A stretch of 64,000 nucleotides of DNA from Temnothorax longispinosus (Eukaryota; Arthropoda; Insecta; Hymenoptera; Formicidae), in contig NC_092366.1 of NCBI RefSeq assembly GCF_030848805.1, positions 11,637,625-11,701,624 on the forward strand, given 5' to 3'. Numbering within the stretch: position 1 is the stretch's first letter; the number at the start of each line of letters is the position of its first letter. This document shows positions 54,939-64,000 of this stretch, piece by piece. Made by a program: the position numbers and the translations under genes. A model generated the notes under the pieces. That model was not told where the DNA came from and did not search any database. It saw nothing but the letters and a program-made list of their open reading frames with translations.

Positions 54939-55559
54939 CTAAAGGTACAATTTCACGGAGCGAAGAAAAGCCAGCGTTTTATCCCCACTCCATCAATTTT
55001 CGTCAAGGTGGCGTTACGGCGTTGCTTAGCTAAAAAGTTCAACACGGTTGAACTTTTAGCGAAGCAACGCCGAACGCCGAAAACACGTGGTGACACAGAG
55101 AGATTTAATTTTATTTTCATTTAACAACAGCATATTATTTGTAGATTTATTAACAAATTAACTTGAATTATAATTTTGGGTTGTAAAAACACTTTTTATT
55201 TATATTTTTGTGTATTTGCTATGTAATTTGCACATAGCTACTATATTTAAACAATATTGAAAATATTGTTTATTTAGTATTTATGGAAATTCTCTATTTA
55301 GAAATTATACGCATTGCAAATAATTTTTTTCTATTGATCACTAATTGTAATGTAATACAATAAAAATAGAAAATTTATATACAAAATAACTTATTATATC
55401 CAATATATCCTAGCTTGGTTAATAGAAATTGAAACTGCGATCAGCCTTCCGCTATAATACATCCATAAGGTAAAATAATCGTTCTGCTTTTTAGCTTAAA
55501 AAAAAATGCATTTCTAGATGCTTTATTAATTTTTAAGAACATACTACACACACACACAT

Positions 55560-55565
<6 letters not shown>

Positions 55566-55606
<41 letters not shown>
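55566..55606. repeat. (TA)n microsatellite
   Basis: About 40 bp of TA, just 5' of a (CA)4 run. Confidence 0.95.
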
Positions 55607-55607
<1 letters not shown>

Positions 55608-55846
55608 CTTTTTGGTCGCAACAAACGGATATGAAACAACCAGGATTGGGTTCCATCCATTTGAAAACTGAATATTTATTACCAGGAAATATACATTATA
55701 AGTAATTATTAATGTATTTCCTATTTCAAATAGAAAAGACACAGACACATTTATTTACATACATCTTTCATATTGCCACGGCACTGCTCCTTCGTTATTA
55801 AAATAACGACAAAATTCATTTCAAATTTCTATGCATTGTCGGGCAC

Positions 55847-56419
55847 TCATGTTCGATCCACAGTTTGAGATGTCTCTGAATGCGCATCCATCTTCCATGA
55901 TGACACGCCAAGACCCTGGTCTGAAGCCATTTGGACAGTGCGCGGATCATCGACATCGATCAAACCCGAAGGCACATATGCGTTCTCATCAATGTCCTGC
56001 CGGCGAAGCCAATTATGCAAACAAATAGTTGCTTGAACCATTAACTTTGCGTTATCAGGACTGGCGATAATTGGTTTTCTGTATACTCTCCATTGACTGG
56101 CGAGTATACCAAATACGTTTTCTATTATTTGTCTCGCACGACTCAGACGGTAATTGTACATTTCTTGCTCTGGTGTCAGTCCTCTACCTGGATACGGACG
56201 AAGCAAGTATGGCTTCAAAGGAAAGGCTTCATCTCCCACAAGACAGTATGGTAAAATTGGTCCTCTTTCTCCAAGCGCTGCTGGTTGTGGAATATTCATT
56301 CTACCTTCTTCGAATGCTTTCCCCATAGCACTTTCTTTGAAGACGCCACCATCACTTCGTCGTCCGTATGCCCCGATATCCACAAAACGTATTATATAAT
56401 TTGCATCGCAGATAGCCAT
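55847..56419 (-). pseudogene. Harbinger transposase, C-terminal DDE part
   Basis: Contains D-I-G-A-Y-G-R-R-S-D-G-G-V-F (second catalytic Asp region), G-D-E-A-F-P-L-K-P-Y-L-L-R-P-Y-P-G and R-L-S-R-A-R-Q-I-I-E-N-V-F-G-I-L (catalytic Glu), then the C-terminal tail. All conserved blocks of the PIF/Harbinger (DDE_Tnp_4) transposase are present and unbroken. The preceding exon (56550-56800) carries the first Asp. It could be intact across the intron; I list it as a TE gene, not as a host gene. Confidence 0.9.
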
Positions 56420-56549
56420 GAGAACTATGCTGTGACTGTGTTTATAATTATAAAACGCTGATCCAGCATTTTTGGGACACTAAAAGTAAGAATTGTTATT
56501 TCAAATTGTACTTCTTATTAAATTATATCGTATACCAACAATGATTTTA

Positions 56550-56810
56550 CGTACTTGAATGGTAACGTGCTTGCCATCAATGGCTCCAATGCAATGAACG
56601 AAATTCCATCTTTCGTTAAAATCATTGGCGATATCCACCCAGTCTCCTTCTTCCAGTCGACCCGAAAGAACTAAAGGGCATAAAACATCCCATATTGCTT
56701 TACAGGTTTCATGGATGATATTACCCGCTGTTGTCACTCCCACAAGATATTGGTAGGACATCGATATCATGGAGTCCCCGGAAGCAAGATATCTATAATA
56801 TTTAATATAT
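56550..56810 (-). pseudogene. Harbinger transposase, exon with first catalytic Asp
   Basis: Encodes L-A-S-G-D-S-M-I-S-M-S-Y-Q-Y-L-V-G, I-I-H-E-T-C-K-A-I-W-D-V-L and W-N-F-V-H-C-I-G-A-I-D-G-K-H-V-T-I-Q. The G-A-I-D-G-K-H block holds the first catalytic Asp. It joins 56419 downward across a ~90-bp intron. An upstream exon near 56920-57060 probably carries the N-terminus. Confidence 0.85.
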
Positions 56811-57516
56811 AATATACCATAATATTCACGCATTAAGAAAAAATGTATAACGTTGTTACGTTTATACACTACAAAAAACACTAAATTAAAAATTAAATTG
56901 GATCAAGCAAAACAAACCTCAATGTTAATGCCAACCGTTCAGCTGGTGAGATACTTTGTCGAATGACGTCCTGCTTTTGCAATCTTGGTCCAACCATGCC
57001 TAACAATTCTTCCAACTGTGTTGCGGTCATCCGAAAATAATTAATTGTGGAAACGTATGTCCTTCAATATTAACTTCGGGACCGACGCAAAGAAAAAACT
57101 ATGTACATCACGATTTTCAAAAATGGGTGCTACCTAAAACCTTTTCTTCGCGTATCTTCTTTTCTTTTTCATTAAATATATAGCTGCAGCTGTAGCGGCT
57201 ATGCGTCGTCTCCTTACAACCTCTGCTGCAACTGCAGCTGCCACTGTACGTCTATAATATTCAACGTACGCGATGTACTGTCTATAATAATTGAAGTATT
57301 CCATTTTTATTATACACAGTTCTTTTTCTTGTCGGTTAAGTAGCGTTAGCTCAGCGTTTAAATGCTACTTTGCATTGCGTGGAGTGGGGGTAATACGCCA
57401 GCTTTTCTTCGCTCCATGAAAATGATAGGGGCGATAGCGTTAGCTGTTCTACGCTGGCTTTACAGTGAGGTGGAGTGGGGATAAACGCTGGCTTTTCTTC
57501 GCTCGCATGAAATTTC

Positions 57517-57628
57517 AGCTTAAAGCATTGACGATGTCAGACTCTTGTATTGACTCGACAGTTTGCTCATTGTTCTCGAATATGGTTGGAACGGCTGATT
57601 CGTGTAGACGAGGATGTTTATATGCAAT
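57517..57628 (-). pseudogene. P-like transposase exon 2 (cut by Harbinger)
   Basis: After the acceptor GTTGAAG| the frame reads A-Y-K-H-P-R-L-H-E-S-A-V-P-T-I-F, the segment that follows the THAP domain in many P-type proteins (x-x-L-x-x-x-A-V-P-T-I-F). It breaks off at the Harbinger end near 57516. Confidence 0.75.
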
Positions 57629-57737
57629 CTTCAACAGTAAAACAAAAATAAAACGTACAGCATTCGGTTTTGTGAGCAATGAATTGCAAAAAATGAATTA
57701 AAATAAATTAAAATAAATTAAGGAAACTAGAACTTAC

Positions 57738-57968
57738 CTCTGCAATAACTTTCCCGTTTGCATCATGCTTGACGTACTTTCTGAGAATATATTTCTCTTC
57801 AAAATGTTTCTCACAAACATAATGCGAAGACGTCAGTTTCTTGCTAGGAATCGCGGCTTGCTATTTTTTGAGCCGTTCACTATGCGTTGGCACTTTAAAA
57901 ACCGACCGTTTTATTTTCAGGCTTTTAAAGCCTGTTTTGCATTTGGGTACAATGCACGGTTTTGTCAT
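57738..57968 (-). pseudogene. P-like transposase exon 1: THAP zinc finger
   Basis: ATG at 57968, then C-I-V-P-K-C-K-T-G-F (C-x4-C), F-K-V-P-T, and V-C-E-K-H-F (C-x2-H-F), forming the C2CH THAP DNA-binding finger. The invariant Trp between the cysteine pairs reads TAG (K-K-stop-Q-A-A-I-P), a nonsense mutation near 57860. The donor is GAG|GTAAGT at 57738. Confidence 0.88.
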
Positions 57969-58754
57969 TACGTCAAATTATAGAACGCGTGCACTGTGAC
58001 GAACTATTTAACGCAATGACAACACAGGTTACGTATTTCAAATCGCGTGTCAAATCGACATCCCTCGATAGCAGCGACACCACAAGAAATGACTTCGATA
58101 TTGGAGTCACCCCCACCACTGAAATTCTATCGAGTTGAGAGACCTGTATGTAAGACCGTGGTCCCGTCATATGTTTCAGCCAAGTTAGTGAGAGTGAGAC
58201 AAGCTGTAAGTGGGAGTGAGACAAAGCTATCATGGTCGCCATATGTTTCAGCCAAGAAGTTAGTGGGAGTGAGACAAAGCTATCATTTGGCTGTACATGG
58301 CGGCGGTTTGTCCTAACTCTTATTATAGGAACTCTAGTGATTTCCATTCCACAATATTGGCAGTACTGTGAGTAGCGCCAACAGTTCTTAAAGTACATGT
58401 GCAATTGCTTGATGTAAGGAAAATCGCTTGCGGTATAAATATCGCGAAACGCTGATTCGCTAAAATTGCTAAAGTAGTCACGCCTGTGATCGCCACAAAC
58501 CTTATTTTCGAATTTATTTTCCAAGCAACGTTGTTTTTGAGGTTACGCAAACACGCGCCGGCAGTCACATGTAGGTACTTTAAGAACTGTTAGCGCTATC
58601 CAGTGCTGTCAATGTGAAATAAAAATTCCCAGCTCCGGAATTAAAATTATGTCAAACATAATAAAAATTGAATGAATTAAAATTGTGTCGGGATATGATA
58701 AAAATTATTCGGAATTATTTTTATGTCCAGATGTAATTTTAATTCGTGAAATTA

Positions 58755-59780
58755 CCCAAACAGCAAAATATATCTGAGATATAGCCTACAATTTTAAGTC
58801 AAATCTGAGATATCTTATTTTCAGATATTTACAGAATATCTACAGGACATCATTACTCGATATCACATTATATCTTTAAAAAAGACATCTCTGTAACATT
58901 TGCATTTGAATATATGGTCGATTTATAGTTAGCTCTTATATTTTATAAAGATTAACTCAAGTTTATTCGTAGCCAATAAAAATCCGAGAGGATTTGGACG
59001 CCGTACCGATTCGTCCCGGCGAAAGCCAGACGCCGCGCCGTGAAGAAACTTCGAAAATTTTTACTCGGACGGCGCCGGAGGTAACGACCGCGGCGCGAAA
59101 GCAACTCGCTGCGAGGGGACTTAGAAAACTTTTTCTGGGGCTGCGCCGAAGGTAACGATCGCGATGCGAAAGCAACATGTCGCGAGGGGACTCAGCAAAT
59201 TTTCGCGCGAGCGCTAGTAACATGCGCTGCCGCGACGCGGCTACATGCGCCAGTACCTTCTTGTATCCTTACACACTAGGATAAAAGACGAGCCTGTGAG
59301 ATACTTGACTCTAATATTTTTCGTGATACCTCCGAGATATCATACAAAGATGGCAAAATGCAAAATATTGGTATAGTACCGAAACGTAATTTAGTATTTA
59401 TTGCGAATTCTTATGAAAAGAACTTTTTCTATATTTGAAGAAAGACTCAGAATTGATGACATAAAAATAAATTTCTTATGAACTCTTAAGAATCATTTTA
59501 GAACAGAGAATAAATACGGAAAAACAATCAATTTCATAAATCGAGAATTTAAAAAGAATTTTTTCTTCTTACTATTTGAGTCGTATGTAACATATCTGCT
59601 TTTAAATGAGGCATAGATATCCGATATATATGCAGAATCAGATATCATATCTGAGATGAAATTATTATGGCTTTTTATAATCTTGGAGATGTCTGAGATA
59701 TTCTCATGATATCTTGCGCAATCAGATTCCGTCATTTAGATATTTTCTAGGTATCTTGGTGATATATTTTGCTGTGTAGG
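58755..59780. mobile_element. 1.03-kb MITE, TATCTGAGATAT word
   Basis: Ends CCCAAACAGCAAAATATATC and, from the right, CCTACACAGCAAAATATATC. TA is duplicated (58753-58754, 59781-59782), and the surrounding P-arm repeat reads through without it. TATCTGAGATAT-like words fill both subterminal regions. The centre (58963-59262) is GC-rich cargo with a duplicated ~80-bp unit (GGTAACGACCGCGGCGCGAA and GGTAACGATCGCGATGCGAA). Confidence 0.85.
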
Positions 59781-60405
59781 TAAAATTATGTTGGGACATA
59801 AAAATAATTCCGAATTTTTACTATGTCCTGACATAATTTTAATTTATCCAATTTTTATTACGTTTGACATAAATTTAATTCATTAGTAAGAATCGCTATT
59901 TTTCTCAAGACAATTATTTTTTGAAACTTTTACGTTAAATGGAATATTTTTTATGCTATTGAGAAGTAAAACGGTGTGCCATCTAATTTTTATATTGTTT
60001 ATCAAATTTTAATTTAATGAATTAAAATTAGGTCGCAACATAATAATAATTTAATGAATTAAAATTATGTCTGGACATAAAAATAATTGCAAATTTTTAT
60101 TATGTTTCTGACATAATTTTCATTCATTAATAATTAGAATCGCGATATTTCTTAAGACTATTATTTTTTTATCTTTTGTATTTTGAATGGAATATTTTTT
60201 ATGCTATTAAAAAGTAGAACGGCTCGCAATTTTTATTAGGTTTCGACGTAATTTGAATTCATTAGTAAGAATCGCCATATAAATTTATATATTAAAATAA
60301 TTATTAATATTATATATAGGCAATACATATATAATATATAAATATTATTATAGCCAAACGGATATAAAAATTTGCTCTTATTTCGTCAAAGTAATTTGAG
60401 TCATT

Positions 60406-60407
<2 letters not shown>

Positions 60408-60461
<54 letters not shown>
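60408..60461. repeat. (TA)n microsatellite
   Basis: About 54 bp of TA. Confidence 0.96.
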
Positions 60462-60464
<3 letters not shown>

Positions 60465-60670
60465 ACGGGCAAAGTCCGCATGGTGTGCAGTGTTGGCATT
60501 GCCCGGGCAATTGCACAACGCGACTGGGCAAAGTAGTTTATTAGTGGACATTGCCCGGTTTGATGTAGGCAAAGTTGACACTGCCCATCCAGCAATGGCA
60601 ATGTCAGCAACTATTATTACATTGCGGATTTTGCTCGGTTTCATGTAGGCAATGTCGCTAAATCTCTGTG
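60465..60670. repeat. GGCAATGTC-rich repeat
   Basis: Variants of GGCAATGTC, GGCAAAGT and TTGCCCGG recur about ten times. A related stretch lies at 62030-62115 (inverted words GACATTGCC). There is no gene. Confidence 0.7.
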
Positions 60671-60879
60671 GACTAACACGCTGCGCTAAATAGACATGTC
60701 AGGCTCAAAGACCGACGCTCATTAAACGAAAAAACCGACCACAACGCGAAATTTGTATCGTGGTACTTTCAATAACGCCCACAACGCGTTTTGGCAATGT
60801 GAAAATGCCACAACGCGTTGTGGACGCTTATTGATTACATGTCATGACGCGATGTGGATGTTTTTGAATACATGTATGA

Positions 60880-61074
60880 ACTTTCCACGCGTAAAAAGTT
60901 GTAAACCCATGTGGCAACTCGTCTCAAGTGGAAAGTGTATGTGTGAAGGCAGTATAGGTTCTGCTCCCCTGCGAGGGGTTCCACTGCCGTTAAACTAGAC
61001 ACATAGTGTATCTTGCAAAGTACAAGCGTGAACTTTTCATGTGTGGAAAGTTCTAAACCCATGTGGTACCTCGT
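60880..61074 (-). repeat. ~185-bp repeat, copy interrupted by a MITE
   Basis: Same family as 14565-14760, in inverted orientation. It continues at 61842 after the MITE at 61075-61839. Confidence 0.85.
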
Positions 61075-61839
61075 CCCAGGTAGCACATACACGTTTCAGA
61101 AATGTATTATGAGTGTTTTTCCGAAACGTTTCATAACCGATTTCTAGAAACGTTGCTTATGAGTAAAAATGTCTATTCGAAAAACGTTCGATGGAACGTT
61201 TCTTTCCGATAAAATAACGTTTAAAAAACTATTATAGAAACGTTTTGTTTTAATGATAAAGACATTTTAGATATAAAGATATTTAAAATTCCTACTTTTC
61301 ACGTCTTTTGAACATGTTTATGACATCTTTAAGACATGCGTGAGAATGTTCTAGAATAAGCTTTATGCATATACTATCTATTCTTTTTCGAAGAAATTCT
61401 TGAACTGGTGCACATATTTGTTTTACTCTAACTTAATTGCATTACTGTGCACCAGTTCAGGAAGTTCTTCAAAACGGAACATACGTATAAATGTTCTTTC
61501 AATGGCCACGTTCAGCAGAACGTTTATTTTGCAACTGTTGGAAGTTTTCTAAGCTCAGATTTGTCCGATGACAAATAGATTAAGACCGGTAGGACGAAGT
61601 TAATTTAAGTAAATAAGCGGATATATGTGCATGGATAAAATGATTTATTTTGTGCAATATAAATTTAATAATTAGTGCAATATAAATTTAAATGTTTCAA
61701 CAAAGGCTAAAAAATACGTTTCTTAAATCATGGTTTTGTTCAAACATTTTTGTTCAAATTCTTCTTAATGGTTTTTTACGGTTATGAAACTATGTATACG
61801 TTCAAAAAACGTATATGAAACTAATATGTGCTATTTGGA
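61075..61839. mobile_element. 765-bp MITE, GAAACG word
   Basis: Left CCCAGGTAGCACATACACGT, right (complement) TCCAAATAGCACATATTAGT. GT flanks both sides. GAAACGTT/AACGTTTC words dominate the first 180 bp and recur near the right end. A small internal palindrome (CTGGTGCACA ... TGTGCACCAG) is near 61398-61460. Confidence 0.8.
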
Positions 61840-61841
61840 GT

Positions 61842-62005
61842 TTCACGTGGAAAGTGTATGCGTGGAGGCAGTAGGTTTCCCCCCCCCTGCGGGGGGCTCC
61901 ACTACCGTTAAACTAAACACATAGTGTGCCTTGCAAAGTACATGCGTGGACTTTCCATGCGTGGAAAGTTGTAAACTCATGTGGCAACTCGTCTCGCGTG
62001 GAAAC
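61842..62005 (-). repeat. ~185-bp repeat, second copy
   Basis: GTGGAAAGTGTATGCGTGG ... ACACATAGTGTGCCTTGCAA ... GTGGCAACTCGTCTCGCGTG. It was adjacent to the previous copy before the MITE inserted. Confidence 0.85.
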
Positions 62006-62165
62006 GGAGCCCCTCCCCTGCCTACATAAGGCTAACCTGTTAATTTTCGACATTGCCCACTTGGAACCGACCAAAGTCTGCAATGTGATAATAGTCGTTG
62101 ACATTGCCATCGATGAGACATGGGGATAGGGTTTGGAGTCATAAAATACTGCGGGAGTGACGAAC

Positions 62166-62225
62166 TGTGGGGTCCTTATCTCTGCTGACACACACACACA
62201 CACACACACACGCGCGCGCGCGCAC
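62166..62225. repeat. (CA)n/(CG)n microsatellite
   Basis: (CA)n followed by (CG)n then mixed CACG, inside the gypsy RT start. Confidence 0.95.
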
Positions 62226-62383
62226 ACGCGCACGCACACGCACAAGTTACGTATCCCTTTTTCCAATAACCGATCGACTTTTTTATTAATAAATTCACGG
62301 ACAACCTCGCTTCGTCGATAAGGTTTCTGTTGATGTGGAGTAAGGTCGTTTAGTTCAATGACGTGTTTAGTTAAGTCAGTCAT
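62226..62383 (-). pseudogene. Ty3/gypsy RT start
   Basis: The frame reads T-K-H-V-I-E-L-N-D, P-Y-R-R-S-E-V-V-R-E-F-I and D-R-L-L-E-K-G-I, the start of a Ty3/gypsy RT. It is cut by the microsatellite at 62225; the catalytic part is missing. The same element continues upstream to the window end. Confidence 0.8.
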
Positions 62384-62639
62384 TCCAGTAGATTCTTTAT
62401 CAAATCTCGCGAATTAGAGTCGAGAAAGTTTTTTAATTTATTCGTTTCGTCAACCGTCAAGGTTCTTAATTCCGCTCGTGTAACGTAACGTTGTGACATT
62501 GGAATATTTACTCCCCTCTAATGTTTAAGTTCCTGTCGTTGGATTGATTTTAACTTTAAATGACATCCAAAAATCTATCCCGAAGATTAATTCATTTGAC
62601 AGGTTTGGGAGGACGCTAAACATCACCCACATTGATGTC

Positions 62640-63175
62640 GAAAGACGTGCCCTTTTTAGTCTTGACGACTGACTTATTAATCACCTAATTGTACTCCGTT
62701 TCTTGATATCGAGTCTGAGGAAAGGTCTTTAATTTGAAGGTTTTTTACTCGTTCATATGTTGCTCGACTTAAGTACGATATTTCACTTCTCGTGTCTAAT
62801 ATACCGCGAATTTTTTCGCCAAAAATGGAAATTCTCTATCGGCATTCTCATGACTTTATTCGGCTCGACCAGACCGTTATTGGCACGAAAGATTCGTCGC
62901 TGTGTCAAACGATGGACTAAGTGGGGTCGCAAACCGATTGGTCTCCAGACTTTCAATTTCTCAATATCTAACGCATTTTCCCGAGTAATGTCAGTAGCTG
63001 TTTCAGGTGTTTTGTCCGTTATCAATGTTGACAGCTGTACCATTTCTTTGTAGGGTTTGTCTGAAGTAACTACGTCCAAGTCATCGCCCGACAGTTTTGA
63101 CTCGTCTGTTAATTCGACAATTACGTCTAATTTAATTGACGAGTCATTTTCGTCAGTTTTTTTTATCCTGTACAT
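62640..63175 (-). pseudogene. Ty3/gypsy protease region
   Basis: The minus-strand frame 62783-63175 is an acidic linker. Past a frameshift near 62830 another frame reads G-I-L-D-T-R-S-E-I-S-Y, the protease core with D-T-R in place of the catalytic D-T/S-G. Both the frameshift and the residue change indicate decay. Confidence 0.65.
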
Positions 63176-63334
63176 AAGTTAGTATCGTTGTATCTGCGCG
63201 AGTGCCTAATTTATCTAATGACTTAGTTGGCTCGATATTAATTTTAATTTTATTTTCCTCATTAATGCTCTCCGTAACAGTAACCTGAGGTTTGATTAAT
63301 GTGGGCCCTACTCATTTCCCGAACGCGTTGGGCA

Positions 63335-63450
63335 ATTTTTATTTATGTGGCCTTTGCGTCGGCAAACATGGCATACAATCTGTCGATCAGCCGTACACAA
63401 ACGTGAAGCGTGTTCCGTTTTGCCACAATTATAGCAAAGCATTTTACTCG
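63335..63450 (-). pseudogene. Ty3/gypsy Gag zinc knuckles
   Basis: Two CCHC knuckles in tandem on the minus strand: C-Y-N-C-G-K-T-E-H-A-S-R-L-C and C-H-V-C-R-R-K-G-H-I-N-K-N-C. They are too short to appear as a long frame but are diagnostic for the nucleocapsid end of Gag. Confidence 0.85.
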
Positions 63451-63487
63451 GATCTGGAACGAATTTCATAGGCGATTCTTTTGACTG

Positions 63488-63973
63488 TTAGTTAGAATCA
63501 ACTGTCAATGTTTTACTTTTTTTTCCAAAACGCGCGAGATTATGTTCGAGTCTCTGTTTGACTAGAGTCTTAGAATTGTTCGATGAATTCTTTTTGTCGG
63601 TACAATTGGTCTTTTGTTTAATGGCGTGCAAATTGGTTACGTCACTGTCTTTGTCCTCTATTGGTTGGATGTCGTCCTTGTCTGTATCGTCTTGCAAATA
63701 TTTTAATTCCGTTTTAGCGGCTCTATCACGTGATCCCTTTTGTGTGTCAAATGATCTGCGGTATAGGTAACTGCGCTCGTTTATGTAGTGCAAGAACTCA
63801 TCGTAATCGTTAATTTGCAAGTTGAGGACTTCGAAGGTTAACCGTGGATTAAACTTTACCAGAATCTGTTTTAGTTGTTCGCGGAAAGATGGAGGATGCC
63901 GCATCCTCTCGAAGATGAGGCCCGACAAGGGAACTTCGCGATTTTCACCCTTTTCGAGTTTTAAATTGTGCAC
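63488..63973 (-). pseudogene. Ty3/gypsy Gag, middle part
   Basis: A 161-residue frame with R-H-P-P-S-F-R-E-Q-L, E-F-L-H-Y-I-N-E-R-S-Y-L-Y-R-R, then a charged linker leading to the zinc knuckles. It matches the C-terminal half of a Ty3/gypsy Gag. The rest lies beyond the window edge. Confidence 0.7.
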
Positions 63974-64000
63974 CTATAAGAAGAGAGCACCGTCATCCTT

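Larger units (their letters stand above)
54954..57510 (-). mobile_element. PIF/Harbinger element nested in the P-like gene
   Basis: TIRs: left CGGAGCGAAGAAAAGCCAGC then GTTTTATCCCCACTCCA; the right end is the mirror (TGGAGTGGGGATAAACGCTG). The left arm also holds GCGTTGCTTAGC with an inverted repeat. A second right-end-like copy (57373-57424, TGGAGTGGGGGTAATACGCC) precedes the true end. It carries the DDE transposase exons below. The target duplication could not be fixed; AATT lies at both edges. Confidence 0.8.
49025..60290 (-). mobile_element. P-element-like (THAP) transposon with long inverted satellite arms
   Basis: Left arm 49025-49775 and right arm 58050-60270 are inverted copies. Shared landmarks include GAGAGACCTGTATGTAAGACC, GGAACTCTAG, arrays of AATTAAAATTATGTC with its mirror GACATAATTTTAATT, and AAAAATAATTGTYTTRAGAAA. 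Between them is a minus-strand, multi-exon P-type transposase gene. The right arm has a second partial repeat of its outer ~245 bp and is split by a MITE (58755-59780). A Harbinger element (about 54954-57510) sits near exon 2. The exact termini and any 8-bp target duplication could not be fixed. Confidence 0.8.

Noticed and set aside
60401..60648. Poly-(Ile-Tyr) ORFs
   Set aside because: Translation of a (TA)n microsatellite.

Overview
The window is insect nuclear DNA, most likely from a hymenopteran and plausibly an ant. The evidence is a spliced UV-type insect opsin, an insect-like FAD synthase exon, fragments of a cGMP-dependent protein kinase, and an R1/Jockey-like LINE of a type I associate with ant genomes. 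The last point rests on memory, not on a search. There are no bacterial or phage signatures. About nine tenths of the window is transposable elements, many of them nested.

Layout. 1-2.2 kb holds remnants of a Penelope-like element and a Ty3/gypsy element, both on the minus strand. 2.2-9.5 kb is a foldback-like DNA transposon with long inverted arms made of ~144-bp repeats. Its decayed gene joins transposase-like sequence to a ubiquitin-peptidase-like domain. Inside it sit a 0.95-kb hairpin, two MITEs, and a SINE split by a solo LTR. 10.2-11.2 kb is an 81-bp minisatellite. 11.6-27.1 kb is dominated by minus-strand LINE copies. The best copy is split by a 6.07-kb DNA transposon (16897-22962) carrying a decayed multi-exon piece of a cGMP-dependent protein kinase. 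28-32.5 kb is a decayed Jockey LINE.

Host genes. The only intact-looking host coding sequence is at 34.4-39.5 kb on the plus strand: the last exon of FAD synthase, then three exons of a UV opsin. FAD synthase lacks its upstream exons here and the opsin lacks its last exon(s). Either their introns are very large and filled with TEs, or the genes have been truncated.

39.6-48.7 kb holds two Penelope-like copies in opposite orientation. One carries a short piggyBac-like element and the other a 5.7-kb env-bearing errantivirus-like LTR element. Each Penelope copy preserves the empty site of the insertion in the other. 49.0-60.3 kb is a very large P-element-like (THAP) transposon with long satellite-like inverted arms, interrupted by a PIF/Harbinger element and a MITE. 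60.5-62.2 kb is repeat families plus another MITE, and 62.2-64 kb is a second minus-strand Ty3/gypsy element cut by the window edge.

The most unusual observations are: the kinase gene captured inside a TIR transposon; a group of MITEs sharing CCC-type ends but each filled with its own short palindromic word; a SINE whose 3' tail copies that of the resident LINE; the transposase/USP-like gene; and a P-type transposon built with foldback-like arms.
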